Made by a program: the position numbers and the translations under genes
Shown here: piece after piece, positions 44,551 to 53,401 of the stretch
Numbering within the stretch: position 1 is the stretch's first letter
Layout of the letters: each line of letters starts with the position of its first letter
Notes under the pieces: generated by a model
Database searches by the model: none
What the model was told of the DNA's origin: nothing
What the model saw: the letters and a program-made list of their open reading frames with translations, nothing else
Source: Pseudomonas japonica
GTDB taxonomy: Bacteria; Pseudomonadota; Gammaproteobacteria; Pseudomonadales; Pseudomonadaceae
Length of the DNA stretch: 64,000 nt
Direction of reading: 5' to 3'
Assembly (NCBI RefSeq): GCF_013522925.1
Contig: NZ_JAAMQU010000003.1
Span: 124,001 to 188,000 of the forward strand

Positions 44551-45978
44551 TCAGCGTGTCGCCAGGCCTTGCTCGCCGCCGGTGCCCAGCCCGCCCCCTA
44601 GCGCCTTATAGATCGCCACGATCCCGTGGTACAGGTCTACTTCGCCTTGAGCTTGTTGGTCCTCGGCACTCAGCCGTTCACGCTCGGCGTCGAGCAGCAC
44701 CAGGTAGTCTGCAGTGCCTTCGCGATAGCGCACGCGAGCAAGGTCGGCCGCGGTGCGGCTCGCTTCGCTCTGGCGAATCAGTGACACCAGCCGCTGCTGG
44801 CGCTTGCCGTAGTCGCTGAAGGCGTTTTCCGATTCTTCCAGTGCCAGCAATACCTGCTGCTCGTAGGTCGCCAGCGCGCCTTCCGCATCGGCGTTGGCGC
44901 CTCTGATGCGCGCCCGCACGCTGCCCAGGTCGAACGCTGCCCAGTTGATGCTTGGCGCCAGGCTCCACGCCTGAGCGGCGGCCGAGCCGATTTGCGAGCC
45001 ACGCCCGGCGGTAAAGCCTAAAAAGCCCGTCAAGCTCACCCGTGGAAACAGATCTGCAGTGGCCACGCCAATATCCGCCGTTGCAGCCGCCAATTGGCGT
45101 TCAGCCGCGCGGACGTCAGGGCGCCGCTGTAGCAGCTCGCCCGGGTCACCGATGGGCAACGCCTTGGCGATCGCCGGCAAGGGCTTGGGTGACAGGTCAA
45201 TACTCAGCGCGTCGGGGCGCTGCCCCAGTAGGGTAGCGATCCGGTGGCGTGCCCTGGCCTGTTCGGCCTGGAGGAGCGGAATACTGGCTTCTACCCCCGC
45301 AAGCCGGCCATCGGCCCGCACCACGTCGAAGGCGTCGCCAACGCCAAGGTCACGCAGCTGCACGGTGATCCCGCGAGAGGCTTCCTGATTGCTCAGGTTG
45401 TCCCGGGCAATCCGCTCGCGCAGCTGGGCGCCACGGAGCTGCCCATAGGCATCTACCAGGTCAGCAATCATCGTCACCTGCAACTGCTGGAGCTGCGCTT
45501 GCGCTGCGCCTTCCTGCGCATCACTGGCTTCCAACTGGCGCTGGATACGGCCGAACAGGTCGACCTCCCACGCCATGTCCAGGCCCAGGTCATAGCGCTC
45601 AAGGTTCACCCGGTGGTCGGTTTGCCCGGGCACCTGGGCGCGGCCCACTTCGCTGCTGGCGCGGCTGGTCACCACCGGTAGATCATCGTTGGCCACGTCG
45701 TCGCGAATCGCTCGCGCCGCTTTCACCCGGGAAAACGCCACGCGCAGGTCGCGGTTGCCGGCCAGTGCTTCGTGCACCAGCTGATTGAGGGCCGGGTCGT
45801 CGAACTGCTGCCACCACAGGCTCTCGAAACGTGAACGGTCGTACTGCGCGTTGCCCTGGCCCTGCGCTTCGCTGAGCGCCGCTGGCGCAGGCTGCGGCGC
45901 CTTGTAATCAGGGCCAACCACACACCCGGCCAAGGCAAGCGTCAATAACGCCGGGGCGAAACGGAACAAAGCGGTCAT
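44551..45978 (-). CDS. oprN: RND efflux outer-membrane lipoprotein channel (OprN/TtgC type)
   Basis: The protein has 475 residues. The lipobox LALAGCVVG puts the lipidated Cys near residue 19. Two OEP repeats follow, with VSRASSEVG-type beta strands, long helices rich in Leu/Gln/Arg (LQQLQVTMIADLVDAYGQLRGAQ) and the second-half motif RRPDVRAAERQLAAATADIGVATADLFPRVSLTG. It forms the TolC-like trimer through the outer membrane for the MexE/MexF-like pump. Its ATG overlaps the mexF stop (ATGA). Symbol given by operon context with a MexF protein; OprN proper would need a comparison with OprM/TtgC paralogues. Confidence 0.88.
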   Translation of the reverse strand: MTALFRFAPALLTLALAGCVVGPDYKAPQPAPAALSEAQGQGNAQYDRSRFESLWWQQFDDPALNQLVHEALAGNRDLRVAFSRVKAARAIRDDVANDDLPVVTSRASSEVGRAQVPGQTDHRVNLERYDLGLDMAWEVDLFGRIQRQLEASDAQEGAAQAQLQQLQVTMIADLVDAYGQLRGAQLRERIARDNLSNQEASRGITVQLRDLGVGDAFDVVRADGRLAGVEASIPLLQAEQARARHRIATLLGQRPDALSIDLSPKPLPAIAKALPIGDPGELLQRRPDVRAAERQLAAATADIGVATADLFPRVSLTGFLGFTAGRGSQIGSAAAQAWSLAPSINWAAFDLGSVRARIRGANADAEGALATYEQQVLLALEESENAFSDYGKRQQRLVSLIRQSEASRTAADLARVRYREGTADYLVLLDAERERLSAEDQQAQGEVDLYHGIVAIYKALGGGLGTGGEQGLATR

Positions 45979-48900
45979 GGCTGCGCCTCCAGGCGAGCAG
46001 GGGAATTGGCCGATGCGCGCGCGGCTTGGCGGCGCTCCACGAATCGGCGAATCAGGAAGAAGAACACTGGGGTGAGCAGCAGGCCGAAGAACGTTACGCC
46101 AAGCATGCCGGAGAACACCGCAACACCCATGGCATGGCGCATTTCAGCGCCAGCGCCAGTGGAGAACACCAGGGGTACCACGCCCATGATGAAGGCAAAC
46201 GAGGTCATCAGGATCGGCCGTAGGCGCAACCGGCAGGCCTCCAGTACCGCGGCGAGCGGGTCCAGCCCTTCGAGCTGTTTATCCTTGGCGAACTCCACGA
46301 TCAGGATCGCGTTCTTGCATGCCAGCCCCACGAGTACGATCAACCCGATCTGGGTAAAGATGTTGTTGTCGCTGCCCGCAATGATTACCCCGGCAATGGC
46401 CGACAATAGCGTCATGGGCACGATCAGGATCACCGCCAATGGCAGGCTCCAGCTTTCGTACTGAGCCGCCAGCACCAGGAAGGCCAACAGCACGCACAGC
46501 GGGAACACAAACAGCGCCGTGTTGCCCGAAAGGATCTGCTGGTAGGTCAGCTCGGTCCACTCGTAACTCATGCCATTGGGAAGCTCGGTGCGCAGCAGTT
46601 TTTCCATCGCGGCCTGGGCCTGGCCAGAGCTGTACCCCGGTGCGGCGGCACCGTTGATCTCAGCGGTCACAAAGCCGTTGTAGTGCATCACGCGGTCTGG
46701 CCCGGCGGAATTTTCCACCTTGATCAACGTGGCCAGCGGGATCATCTCGCCGCGGTCGTTGCGCACCTTCAACTGGCCGATCTGCTCGGCGTCCAGGCGG
46801 AAGCGTTGATCGGCCTGCACGTTTACCTGGTAGGTACGGCCAAAGCGGTTGAAGTCGTTGGCATACAGCGAACCCAGGTACACCTGCAGCGTGTCGAAGA
46901 TGTCACTGATAGCCACGCCGTGGGTCTTGGCCTTGTCGCGGTCGATGTTGGCGTCTACCTGCGGTACGTTCACGGTGTAGCTGGTGAACAGCGCAGCCAG
47001 CTCCGGCACGTTGTGGCTCTTGGCGATGATGTTCTGGGTTTCCTTGAACAGCTCGTCATAGCCCAGGTTGCCACGGTCTTCCACTTGCACCCTGAACCCG
47101 CCGATCGTGCCCAGCCCCTGTACAGGCGGCGGCGGGAAGATCGCCATGTAGGCTTCCTCGATGCCGGCGAATTTACCGTTGAGGGCGCCGGCGATGGCAC
47201 TGGCGGATTCGCTGGGGTCCTTGCGCTCGTCGAAGTCCTTGAGGGCAACGAACACCACGCCGCTGTTGGGGCTGTTGGTGAAGCCGTTGATGGACAGGCC
47301 CGGGAAGGCGATCGCGTTGGCCACGCCCGGTTGCTCCATCGCCATGGTGGACATGCGCTTGATCACCGCTTCGGTGCGGTCCAGGCTGGCCGCATCCGGC
47401 AGCTGGGCGAAAGCCACCAGGTATTGCTTGTCCTGCTGGGGCACGAAGCCGGTCGGCGTATTGGCGAAGCCGAACCAGGTGAGCACGATAAAGCCCGCGT
47501 ACACCAGCAAGGCGATACCACTGCCGCGAATCACCCGGCGCACGGTGCCGACGTAGCCATGGCTGGCCTTCTCGAACAGGCGGTTGAACGGGCGGAACAG
47601 CCAGGCCCCGAACAGCTTGTCCAGCACCCGCGAGAATCGGTCTTTGGGTGCGTCGTGGCCCTTGAGCAACACTGCGGCCAAGGCGGGCGAGAGGGTGAGC
47701 GAGTTGAAGGCCGAGATCACCGTGGAAATCGCAATGGTGAGTGCGAACTGCTTGTAGAACTGCCCCGTGAGGCCCGAGATGAATGCAGCCGGTACGAATA
47801 CCGCGCACAGCACAAGCGCCGTGGCGATGATCGGCCCCGTCACTTCTGTCATGGCGCGGTGAGTCGCGGCCATAGGGTCCAGGCCCAGTTCAATGTTCCG
47901 CTCCACGTTCTCCACCACCACGATGGCGTCGTCCACCACGATCCCGATGGCCAACACCAGGCCGAACAGGGAGAGCGCGTTGAGTGAGAAGCCGAACATG
48001 TGCATCACGGCGAAGGTACCGATCAGCGACACCGGCACAGCGGCGAGAGGAATGATCGATGCGCGCCAGGTTTGCAGGAACAGCACCACCACCAGCACCA
48101 CCAGGATCAGTGCCTCGAACAGGGTGTGTACCACCGCTTCGATCGAGCCACGCACGAAGATCGTGGGGTCGTACACAATGCTGTAGTCCATGCCTTCCGG
48201 GAAGCTCTGCTTGAGTTCCTGCATCCGGTTGCGCACCTGGTTTGAAATGTCGATCGCATTCGAGCCAGGGCGCTGGAAGATCGGGATTGCCACGGCAGGC
48301 TGGTTGTTGAGCAGCGAGCGCAGGGCGTACTGGCTGGAGCCCAGCTCCACCCGAGCGATGTCTTTGAGGCGGGTGATCTGGCCGTCGGCGCCGGCGCGAA
48401 TGATGATGTTCTGGAATTCCTCCTCGCTGACCAGTCGGCCCTGGGTGTTGATCGACAGCTGGAAGCTGCTGGCATTGGGGGCGGGCGGTGCGCCGAGCTG
48501 GCCGGCCGCGACCTGGCGGTTCTGCTCGCGGATGGCATTCACTACGTCAGTGGCGGTGAGGTTGCGCGACGCGGTCTTGTTCGGGTCCAGCCATACGCGC
48601 AGCGAGTAATCGCCCATGCCGAACAGCTGCACGTCGCCCACACCGTTGAGACGAGCGAGCTCGTCCTTGATGTTCAGCACCGCATAGTTGGACAGGTACA
48701 GCATGTCGTAGCGCTGATCGGGCGAGGTAAGGTGCACCACCATGGTGAGGTCGGGTGACGCCTTGTCCACCGTGATACCGATGCGGGTCACCTCTTCAGG
48801 CAACTTGGGCTCGGTACGGGTCACACGGTTTTGCACCTGTACCTGGGCGTTGTCCAGGTCAGTGCCCAAGGCGAAGGTGATCGTCAGCGTGAGCTTGCCA

Positions 48901-49160
48901 TCGGCGGTGGCCTGGGAGCTCATGTACAGCATGTTCTCGACGCCGGTGATGGCCTGCTCCAACGGGGAAGCAACGGTTTCGCCGATTACCTTGGGGTTGG
49001 CGCCCGGGAAGTTGGCCCGTACCACCACGGTAGGCGGTACAACCTCGGGGTATTCACTGATGGGCAGCTGGAACAGCGAGATCGCCCCGCCGATCAGAAT
49101 CAGCAACGAGAGCACGGCGGCGAAGATCGGCCGTTTGATGAAGAAATCGGAAAACGTCAT
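45975..49160 (-). CDS. mexF: RND efflux transporter, MexF type
   Basis: The protein has 1061 residues, as expected for MexF. It begins with a cytoplasmic stretch and TM1 (FFIKRPIFAAVLSLLILIGGAISLF). The twelve-helix RND layout with two large periplasmic loops is present. The TM4 proton-relay Asp pair is in GIVVDDAIVVVENVERN, and TM10-12 end with FGLLLTPVFFFLIRRF. Long stretches match the P. aeruginosa MexF sequence as I remember it (for example the run around VVVRANFPGANPKVIGETV). It is an inner-membrane drug/H+ antiporter; MexEF-OprN exports chloramphenicol, fluoroquinolones and HHQ in P. aeruginosa. Middle gene of a three-gene operon. Confidence 0.95.
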   Translation of the reverse strand: MTFSDFFIKRPIFAAVLSLLILIGGAISLFQLPISEYPEVVPPTVVVRANFPGANPKVIGETVASPLEQAITGVENMLYMSSQATADGKLTLTITFALGTDLDNAQVQVQNRVTRTEPKLPEEVTRIGITVDKASPDLTMVVHLTSPDQRYDMLYLSNYAVLNIKDELARLNGVGDVQLFGMGDYSLRVWLDPNKTASRNLTATDVVNAIREQNRQVAAGQLGAPPAPNASSFQLSINTQGRLVSEEEFQNIIIRAGADGQITRLKDIARVELGSSQYALRSLLNNQPAVAIPIFQRPGSNAIDISNQVRNRMQELKQSFPEGMDYSIVYDPTIFVRGSIEAVVHTLFEALILVVLVVVLFLQTWRASIIPLAAVPVSLIGTFAVMHMFGFSLNALSLFGLVLAIGIVVDDAIVVVENVERNIELGLDPMAATHRAMTEVTGPIIATALVLCAVFVPAAFISGLTGQFYKQFALTIAISTVISAFNSLTLSPALAAVLLKGHDAPKDRFSRVLDKLFGAWLFRPFNRLFEKASHGYVGTVRRVIRGSGIALLVYAGFIVLTWFGFANTPTGFVPQQDKQYLVAFAQLPDAASLDRTEAVIKRMSTMAMEQPGVANAIAFPGLSINGFTNSPNSGVVFVALKDFDERKDPSESASAIAGALNGKFAGIEEAYMAIFPPPPVQGLGTIGGFRVQVEDRGNLGYDELFKETQNIIAKSHNVPELAALFTSYTVNVPQVDANIDRDKAKTHGVAISDIFDTLQVYLGSLYANDFNRFGRTYQVNVQADQRFRLDAEQIGQLKVRNDRGEMIPLATLIKVENSAGPDRVMHYNGFVTAEINGAAAPGYSSGQAQAAMEKLLRTELPNGMSYEWTELTYQQILSGNTALFVFPLCVLLAFLVLAAQYESWSLPLAVILIVPMTLLSAIAGVIIAGSDNNIFTQIGLIVLVGLACKNAILIVEFAKDKQLEGLDPLAAVLEACRLRLRPILMTSFAFIMGVVPLVFSTGAGAEMRHAMGVAVFSGMLGVTFFGLLLTPVFFFLIRRFVERRQAARASANSPARLEAQP

Positions 49161-49172
49161 GGCGCTGATCCT

Positions 49173-50408
49173 TTAGCCGCGTGGGCTGGCGGTGCTTGCC
49201 AGTTTCTGTTGGGGAGCGTTGGCGGGCCGGTTATTCGCTTCCAGCGCCTGGCGCTGGCTGGCGAGCGCGGCGAGGGTTTCACTGCTGGCCATGGGCACGG
49301 TTTGTGGGTCGACCGTGGAGCCTGGGCGCACGCGCTGCAGGCCATTGACTACAATGCGGTCGCCCTTGGCCAGGCCACCTCGCACAATGCGCAGGCCTTC
49401 GAGTTTCGGGCCAAGTTCGACGGAGCGGTAAGTCGCCTTGTTGTCCTTGTCCATTACCAGCACGAACTTCTTGCCCAGGTCGGTGCCTACGGCTTCATCC
49501 TTGATCAGCACGGCTTCATACACGCCACTGCCTACCAGCTTGAGCCGTGCATACAGGCCCGGGGTGTACTGTCCATCGCTGTTGTCGAACACGGCGCGGC
49601 CACGAATGGTGCCGGTTTGCGGGTTCACCTGGTTGTCGAGGAAGTTCAGCTGGCCCAAGTGGCTGTTGCCGTCCTCGTTGGACAGCCCCATGTACACCGG
49701 TGCCGCGCTGCTTACCCGGCCATCGCGGGTGAGCTGGGTGTATTTGAGGAAAGCACGCTCGTCGGCGTCGAAGTAGGCATACACCTTGTCGGTGGACACT
49801 ACGCTGGTGAGCAGGCTGCTGTCGGCGCTCACCAGGTTGCCGGCAGTGATCTCGGCCCGGCCCACGCGGCCACTGATGGGCGCGGTGACACGGGTAAAGC
49901 TCAGGTTGAGGCGGGCGAGGTCCAGTTGGGCCTGGATCGCGGCCACCCCGGCGCGGGCGGCGAGTGCCGCACTGTTGCGGCCGTCCGCCAGCTCTGCAGA
50001 GATGGCATTGGCGCTGCGCAGGCGTTCGCCACGGCTGGCTTCGTTCTCACTGTTGGCGGCATTGGCGCGGGCTTGTTGCAGCTGGGCTTCCAGGCGGTGC
50101 ACCTCGGCCTGGAATGGCCGCGGGTCGATCTGGAACAGCAGGTCGCCCTTTTTCACCAGGGCGCCCTCGGTAAATGCCACGGTGTCGATCTGGCCCGATA
50201 CGCGCGGGCGGATCTGTACGGTTTCTGGTGCCTCGAGGCGGCCAGTGAACTCGTCCCATTCATTCACCGGCTGATCCAGCACTTCGGCAACGCTTACCTT
50301 GGGGGCCTGCGGTGCTTGAGCGGTTTCAGGCGCTTTGCCGCAGGCGGTGAGCACAGCGAGCGCCAGCACGGCCACGGGGTAATGCAAGGGTTTGAATGAC
50401 TGTTCCAT
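49173..50408 (-). CDS. mexE: RND efflux periplasmic adaptor lipoprotein, MexE type
   Basis: The protein has 411 residues from the ATG at 50408; a frame to 50423 adds 5 residues. The lipobox LAVLTACGKA places the lipidated Cys near residue 23. The lipoyl-like halves (VQIRPRVSGQIDTVAF...GALVKKGDLLFQIDPRPFQAEV and LSFTRVTAPISGRVGRAEIT) flank an alpha-hairpin (LEAQLQQARANAANSENEASRG). The membrane-proximal beta barrel follows (TPGLYARLKLVGSG, VLIKDEAVGTDLGKKFVLV). It links MexF to the outer-membrane channel. First gene of the operon; mexF starts 12 bases after it. Confidence 0.94.
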   Translation of the reverse strand: MEQSFKPLHYPVAVLALAVLTACGKAPETAQAPQAPKVSVAEVLDQPVNEWDEFTGRLEAPETVQIRPRVSGQIDTVAFTEGALVKKGDLLFQIDPRPFQAEVHRLEAQLQQARANAANSENEASRGERLRSANAISAELADGRNSAALAARAGVAAIQAQLDLARLNLSFTRVTAPISGRVGRAEITAGNLVSADSSLLTSVVSTDKVYAYFDADERAFLKYTQLTRDGRVSSAAPVYMGLSNEDGNSHLGQLNFLDNQVNPQTGTIRGRAVFDNSDGQYTPGLYARLKLVGSGVYEAVLIKDEAVGTDLGKKFVLVMDKDNKATYRSVELGPKLEGLRIVRGGLAKGDRIVVNGLQRVRPGSTVDPQTVPMASSETLAALASQRQALEANNRPANAPQQKLASTASPRG

Positions 50409-50486
50409 GAGAAGCCCGCCCATTATGTTTATCAGGATGGACGGATTCTGGCGACACGCGCGACCATCGACGAATCGAATGGTTCG

Positions 50487-50510
50487 AAGGTAACTATCAT
50501 TGCCAGTGAT
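50487..50510 (-). promoter_or_regulatory. candidate MexT-type box upstream of mexE
   Basis: On the minus strand this reads ATCA-N5-AATGAT-N4-ACCTT. The MexT box described in P. aeruginosa is ATCA-N5-GTCGAT-N4-ACYAT. The spacing is exact, ATCA is perfect, the second block matches 3 of 6 and the third 4 of 5. It lies about 80 bases upstream of the mexE start, where an activator site is expected. No mexT gene is in the window. Confidence 0.4.
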
Positions 50511-50590
50511 TCAGGTTATTCAAAAAATTTCGGGCCACACCCTTGTAGACCCGGCGACGTCGGTGAACCGTTCGCGGCCTTGACCGCCCC

Positions 50591-51487
50591 CTACGCGCCG
50601 GCTGTTTCCAAGGCCCAATCCATGAACATCCGCACGGCCGGCAACCGCTCGCGCCCTGGCAAGCAGCTGAGCCGATACGTAGCGGCAGGCAGCCGCAGGT
50701 GCGGCAGGTACGGCTGCAGCAAACCCTTGCTCACGCTGTCAGCCACCAGCACGTCGCTGGCCAGCACCAGGCCGTGGCCGGAGATGGCCGCCAGCAGCCC
50801 GTGCTGTTCATCGGCATAGGAGCGCCGCCCGGGCCGTGACAGCCAGTGCTGGTGCTGGGCCATGGCGCACCATTGGGGCCAGTCGGGCGTACCCGGCACG
50901 CTGCTGGCCCACGGCATGTCGATCAGCACCGGGGCCTGGGCGACCGACGGCGACCAACCGTGCGGGGTATACACCGCGAAGTGCTCTTCGAATAGCGTGA
51001 CCTGGTACAGGTCCGGCTCGGCATTGAAGGTCGCCCGAATAGCCAAGTGCACTGAAGCATCCCGGGCCAGGTCGGTCAGCGCCTCGGCCGTTTCCACGCG
51101 CACGTTCAAGTGTGGGCAGCGTGCGTAGAAGTCGCCCAGGCGTGGGATCAGCCACAAGCTGGCGAAGGCTGGGGTGGTGGTGATTACCAAGGTGTTGGTG
51201 GCTTCATCCGGCAGCAGCGGTAGCACGGCGCCGTTGAGGCCAACAAACGCCTGATGAAGGCCCGTATGCAGCCGCTTGCCCGCATCGCTCAGCCGAACCC
51301 CTTGGCCGGTGCGCTCGAACAGTAAGGTGCCCAGCCACTGCTCCAGGGATTTGACCTGATGGGAAATGGCCGCCGGGGTGACCGACAGCTCTTCCCCGGC
51401 GGCGGCGAAGCTGCCGAGCCGGGCGGCGGATTCAAAACCGCGCAGGGCGGTGAGAGGAAGGTGGGCAAACACCGGGTTTAGCCTCAT
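50591..51487 (-). CDS. LysR-family regulator, GcvA-like
   Basis: The protein has 298 residues from the ATG at 51487; an extension to 51529 has no GcvA-like sequence. The HTH is LTALRGFESAARLGSFAAAGEELSVTPAAISHQVKSLEQWLGTLLFERTGQGVRLSDAG, characteristic of the GcvA/AmpR subgroup, with a C-terminal effector domain (LVITTTPAFASLWLIPRLGDFYARCP). It lies 182 bases upstream of mexE on the same strand and is divergent from a PACE-type efflux gene (80 bases between the starts). It is the better candidate for controlling the PACE gene; a role at mexEF-oprN is possible but it does not look like MexT. Confidence 0.9.
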   Translation of the reverse strand: MRLNPVFAHLPLTALRGFESAARLGSFAAAGEELSVTPAAISHQVKSLEQWLGTLLFERTGQGVRLSDAGKRLHTGLHQAFVGLNGAVLPLLPDEATNTLVITTTPAFASLWLIPRLGDFYARCPHLNVRVETAEALTDLARDASVHLAIRATFNAEPDLYQVTLFEEHFAVYTPHGWSPSVAQAPVLIDMPWASSVPGTPDWPQWCAMAQHQHWLSRPGRRSYADEQHGLLAAISGHGLVLASDVLVADSVSKGLLQPYLPHLRLPAATYRLSCLPGRERLPAVRMFMDWALETAGA

Positions 51488-51567
51488 TAGGGGTGGGTCA
51501 AATCTACTTGCTTGCACCGCCGGGCTCAACCATCGAAGCTGCGCGCACGTTCAAGGGAGTTTTGACC

Positions 51568-52017
51568 ATGCAAGGCGCGAAACGCAAAATCGTCCAGGCG
51601 GTGCTCTACGAAGCGGGCGCTCTGATATTCGTGGCACCGGCGCTGGCCCTGCTGTTCGGCCAGGGGATGGGACACTCCACCGTGCTGTCGATAGTAATCA
51701 GCACCGTTGCGCTGGGCTGGAACATGCTGTTCAACCATCTGTTTGAGGGGTTCGAGCGCCGTAGGGGCTGGCACGCACGTACGCCCTTCAGGCGGCTGCT
51801 GCATGCGGTGGGCTTCGAAGGTGGCCTTACGGCCATTCTCACCCCGGTAATGGCCTACGGCCTAGGCGTCGACCTGATCACCGCTTTCCTCACTAATGTA
51901 GGGCTGTTTGCCTTCTTCTTCATTTATGCCTACGGGTTTCAATGGGTGTTCGACAAGGCCTTCGGGCTGCCACGGCAAACAACGTTCAACCCCGGCGCCT
52001 GCCCCAGCGCGGATTGA
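51568..52017 (+). CDS. PACE-family (chlorhexidine-type) efflux protein
   Basis: The protein has 149 residues from the ATG at 51568, preceded by AAGGGAG. It consists of two bacterial transmembrane pair domains, four helices in all: LYEAGALIFVAPALALLFG, VLSIVISTVALGWNMLFNHLFEGFE, VGFEGGLTAILTPVMAYGLG, and FFIYAYGFQWVFDKAFGLP. The Glu in helix 1 and the WNMLFNHLFE segment match the PACE family (AceI-like), which pumps biocides such as chlorhexidine, or short-chain diamines, out of the cell with protons. The divergent LysR regulator is the usual companion of these genes. The substrate here is not known. Confidence 0.9.
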   Translation: MQGAKRKIVQAVLYEAGALIFVAPALALLFGQGMGHSTVLSIVISTVALGWNMLFNHLFEGFERRRGWHARTPFRRLLHAVGFEGGLTAILTPVMAYGLGVDLITAFLTNVGLFAFFFIYAYGFQWVFDKAFGLPRQTTFNPGACPSAD

Positions 52018-52049
52018 CCTGTGGGCCGGCACTGCGTAGGCTTGCCCCC

Positions 52050-52230
52050 TCGAGGTGCTTCCAGGGGCAATGCCTGCTGAAGCTAAGATGGGAACGCGGT
52101 AACAAGCCGCGGCTGCCCCCGCAACTGTGAGCGGTAAAGCCTGGCCAATGCCACTGCCTTCGGGGCGGGAAGGCGCCAGGCCGCCATTGGGCATATTGCC
52201 CGGGGCGCCGCAAGCCAGGAGACCTGCCTC
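52050..52230 (+). ncRNA. cobalamin riboswitch (B12 element)
   Basis: The order of conserved elements is that of the adenosylcobalamin riboswitch: GAGGTGCTTCC (52053 on), AAGATGGGAACGCGGT, GGCTGCCCCCGCAACTGTGAGCGG, GCCAATGCCACTG, and the B12 box AAGCCAGGAGACCTGCC at 52212-52228. It lies in the leader of cobW, about 105 bases before the start codon, leaving room for an expression platform. It should switch off cobW-cobN-chelatase expression when cobalamin is plentiful. The element is complete by eye; boundaries are approximate. Confidence 0.93.
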
Positions 52231-52333
52231 GTGCCGATCCTTTTTTCAACCGGGCGGGGTGATCCGGTGCGAACCTGCCCAGGCGCCGCCTGCGGTGCCT
52301 TCGCGCCTGCCCGCCACAGTGCCAGGGCCACCC

Positions 52334-53398
52334 ATGAAAACGCTCAGCAAGCTCCCCGTTACCATCGTTACCGGCTTCCTTGGGTCCGGTAAAACCACGC
52401 TGCTTCGTCACATTCTCGATAACGCCGAAGGCCGGCGCATTGCGGTGATCGTGAACGAGTTCGGCGAGCTGGGCATCGATGGCGACCTGCTCAAGCAGTG
52501 CAGCATCGGCTGCACCGAAGAAGAGGCCGTAGGGCGCGTGTTCGAGCTGGCCAACGGTTGCCTGTGCTGCACCGTGCAAGAAGAGTTCTTCCCGGTGATG
52601 CGCGAACTGGTACAGCGCCGCGGCACCCTGGACCACATCCTGATCGAAACCAGCGGCCTGGCGCTGCCCAAGCCGCTGGTGCAGGCCTTCCAGTGGCCAG
52701 AGATTCGCAACGCATGCACGGTGGACGCGGTAATTACGGTAGTCGACGCACCCGCAGTGGCAGCCGGTACCTTCGCCGCTTTCCCTGACGCTGTGGACGC
52801 GCAGCGCCGGCAGGACCCGAACCTGGACCACGAATCCCCACTGCACGAGCTGTTCGAAGACCAACTGGCCAGTGCCGACTTGGTGATCCTGAACAAGGTC
52901 GACCTGATCGACGCCGCTGGCCTTGAACGCGTGCGTGCCGAGGTGAGCGAAGAACTGCCCGCCGCGGTGAAAGTGGTCGAAGCCAGTGCCGGGCAGCTTC
53001 CGTTGGCGGTACTGCTGGGCCTGGGCGCCGAATCCGAAGTGCACATCGATGGCCGCGTTACCCACCATGATCAGCACCATGATGGCGAAGAAGCGGACCA
53101 CGACCATGACGCCTTCGATTCCATCTGGGTCGAGTTGCCGGAAGCGCCAGAAGCTGCATTGATGGCGGCGCTCGACAGCGTGGTTCAGCGGCACGACGTA
53201 CTCAGGGTGAAAGGCTTTGCCGCCATCCCCGGCAAACCCATGCGCTTGCTGGTGCAGGGCGTGGGCAGCCGGTTCGATCGGCATTTCGACCGGCCATGGG
53301 CCGCGGACGAGGCCCGGGTGAGCCGGTTGGTATTGATCGGCCAGGCGCTGGACGGTGCCGTGCTGCGCGATGAACTGACCCAAGCGTTGCGCGGCTGA
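52334..53398 (+). CDS. cobW: CobW, GTP-binding metallochaperone for cobalamin synthesis
   Basis: The protein has 354 residues from the ATG at 52334; the open frame upstream runs through the riboswitch and is not coding. G3E GTPase features are VTGFLGSGKTTLLRHIL (Walker A), the ESG-like IETSGLALP, the metal-binding GCLCCTVQEE (C-x-C-C), and LVILNKVDLID (NKxD). A His/Asp-rich stretch (HHDQHHDGEEADHDHDA, about 237-257) lies before the CobW C-terminal domain, as in metal chaperones. It is thought to deliver Co2+ to the CobN chelatase. cobN starts 3 bases after its stop. Confidence 0.95.
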   Translation: MKTLSKLPVTIVTGFLGSGKTTLLRHILDNAEGRRIAVIVNEFGELGIDGDLLKQCSIGCTEEEAVGRVFELANGCLCCTVQEEFFPVMRELVQRRGTLDHILIETSGLALPKPLVQAFQWPEIRNACTVDAVITVVDAPAVAAGTFAAFPDAVDAQRRQDPNLDHESPLHELFEDQLASADLVILNKVDLIDAAGLERVRAEVSEELPAAVKVVEASAGQLPLAVLLGLGAESEVHIDGRVTHHDQHHDGEEADHDHDAFDSIWVELPEAPEAALMAALDSVVQRHDVLRVKGFAAIPGKPMRLLVQGVGSRFDRHFDRPWAADEARVSRLVLIGQALDGAVLRDELTQALRG

Positions 53399-53401
53399 CC
53401 G

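Noticed and set aside
46683..47987. 434-codon open frame on the plus strand
   Set aside because: Antisense to mexF; the peptide is dominated by His, Gly, Asp and Glu, as expected for a GC-rich shadow frame.
52127..52333. Upstream extension of CobW
   Set aside because: It runs through the 3' part of the cobalamin riboswitch; the normal CobW N-terminus begins at 52334.
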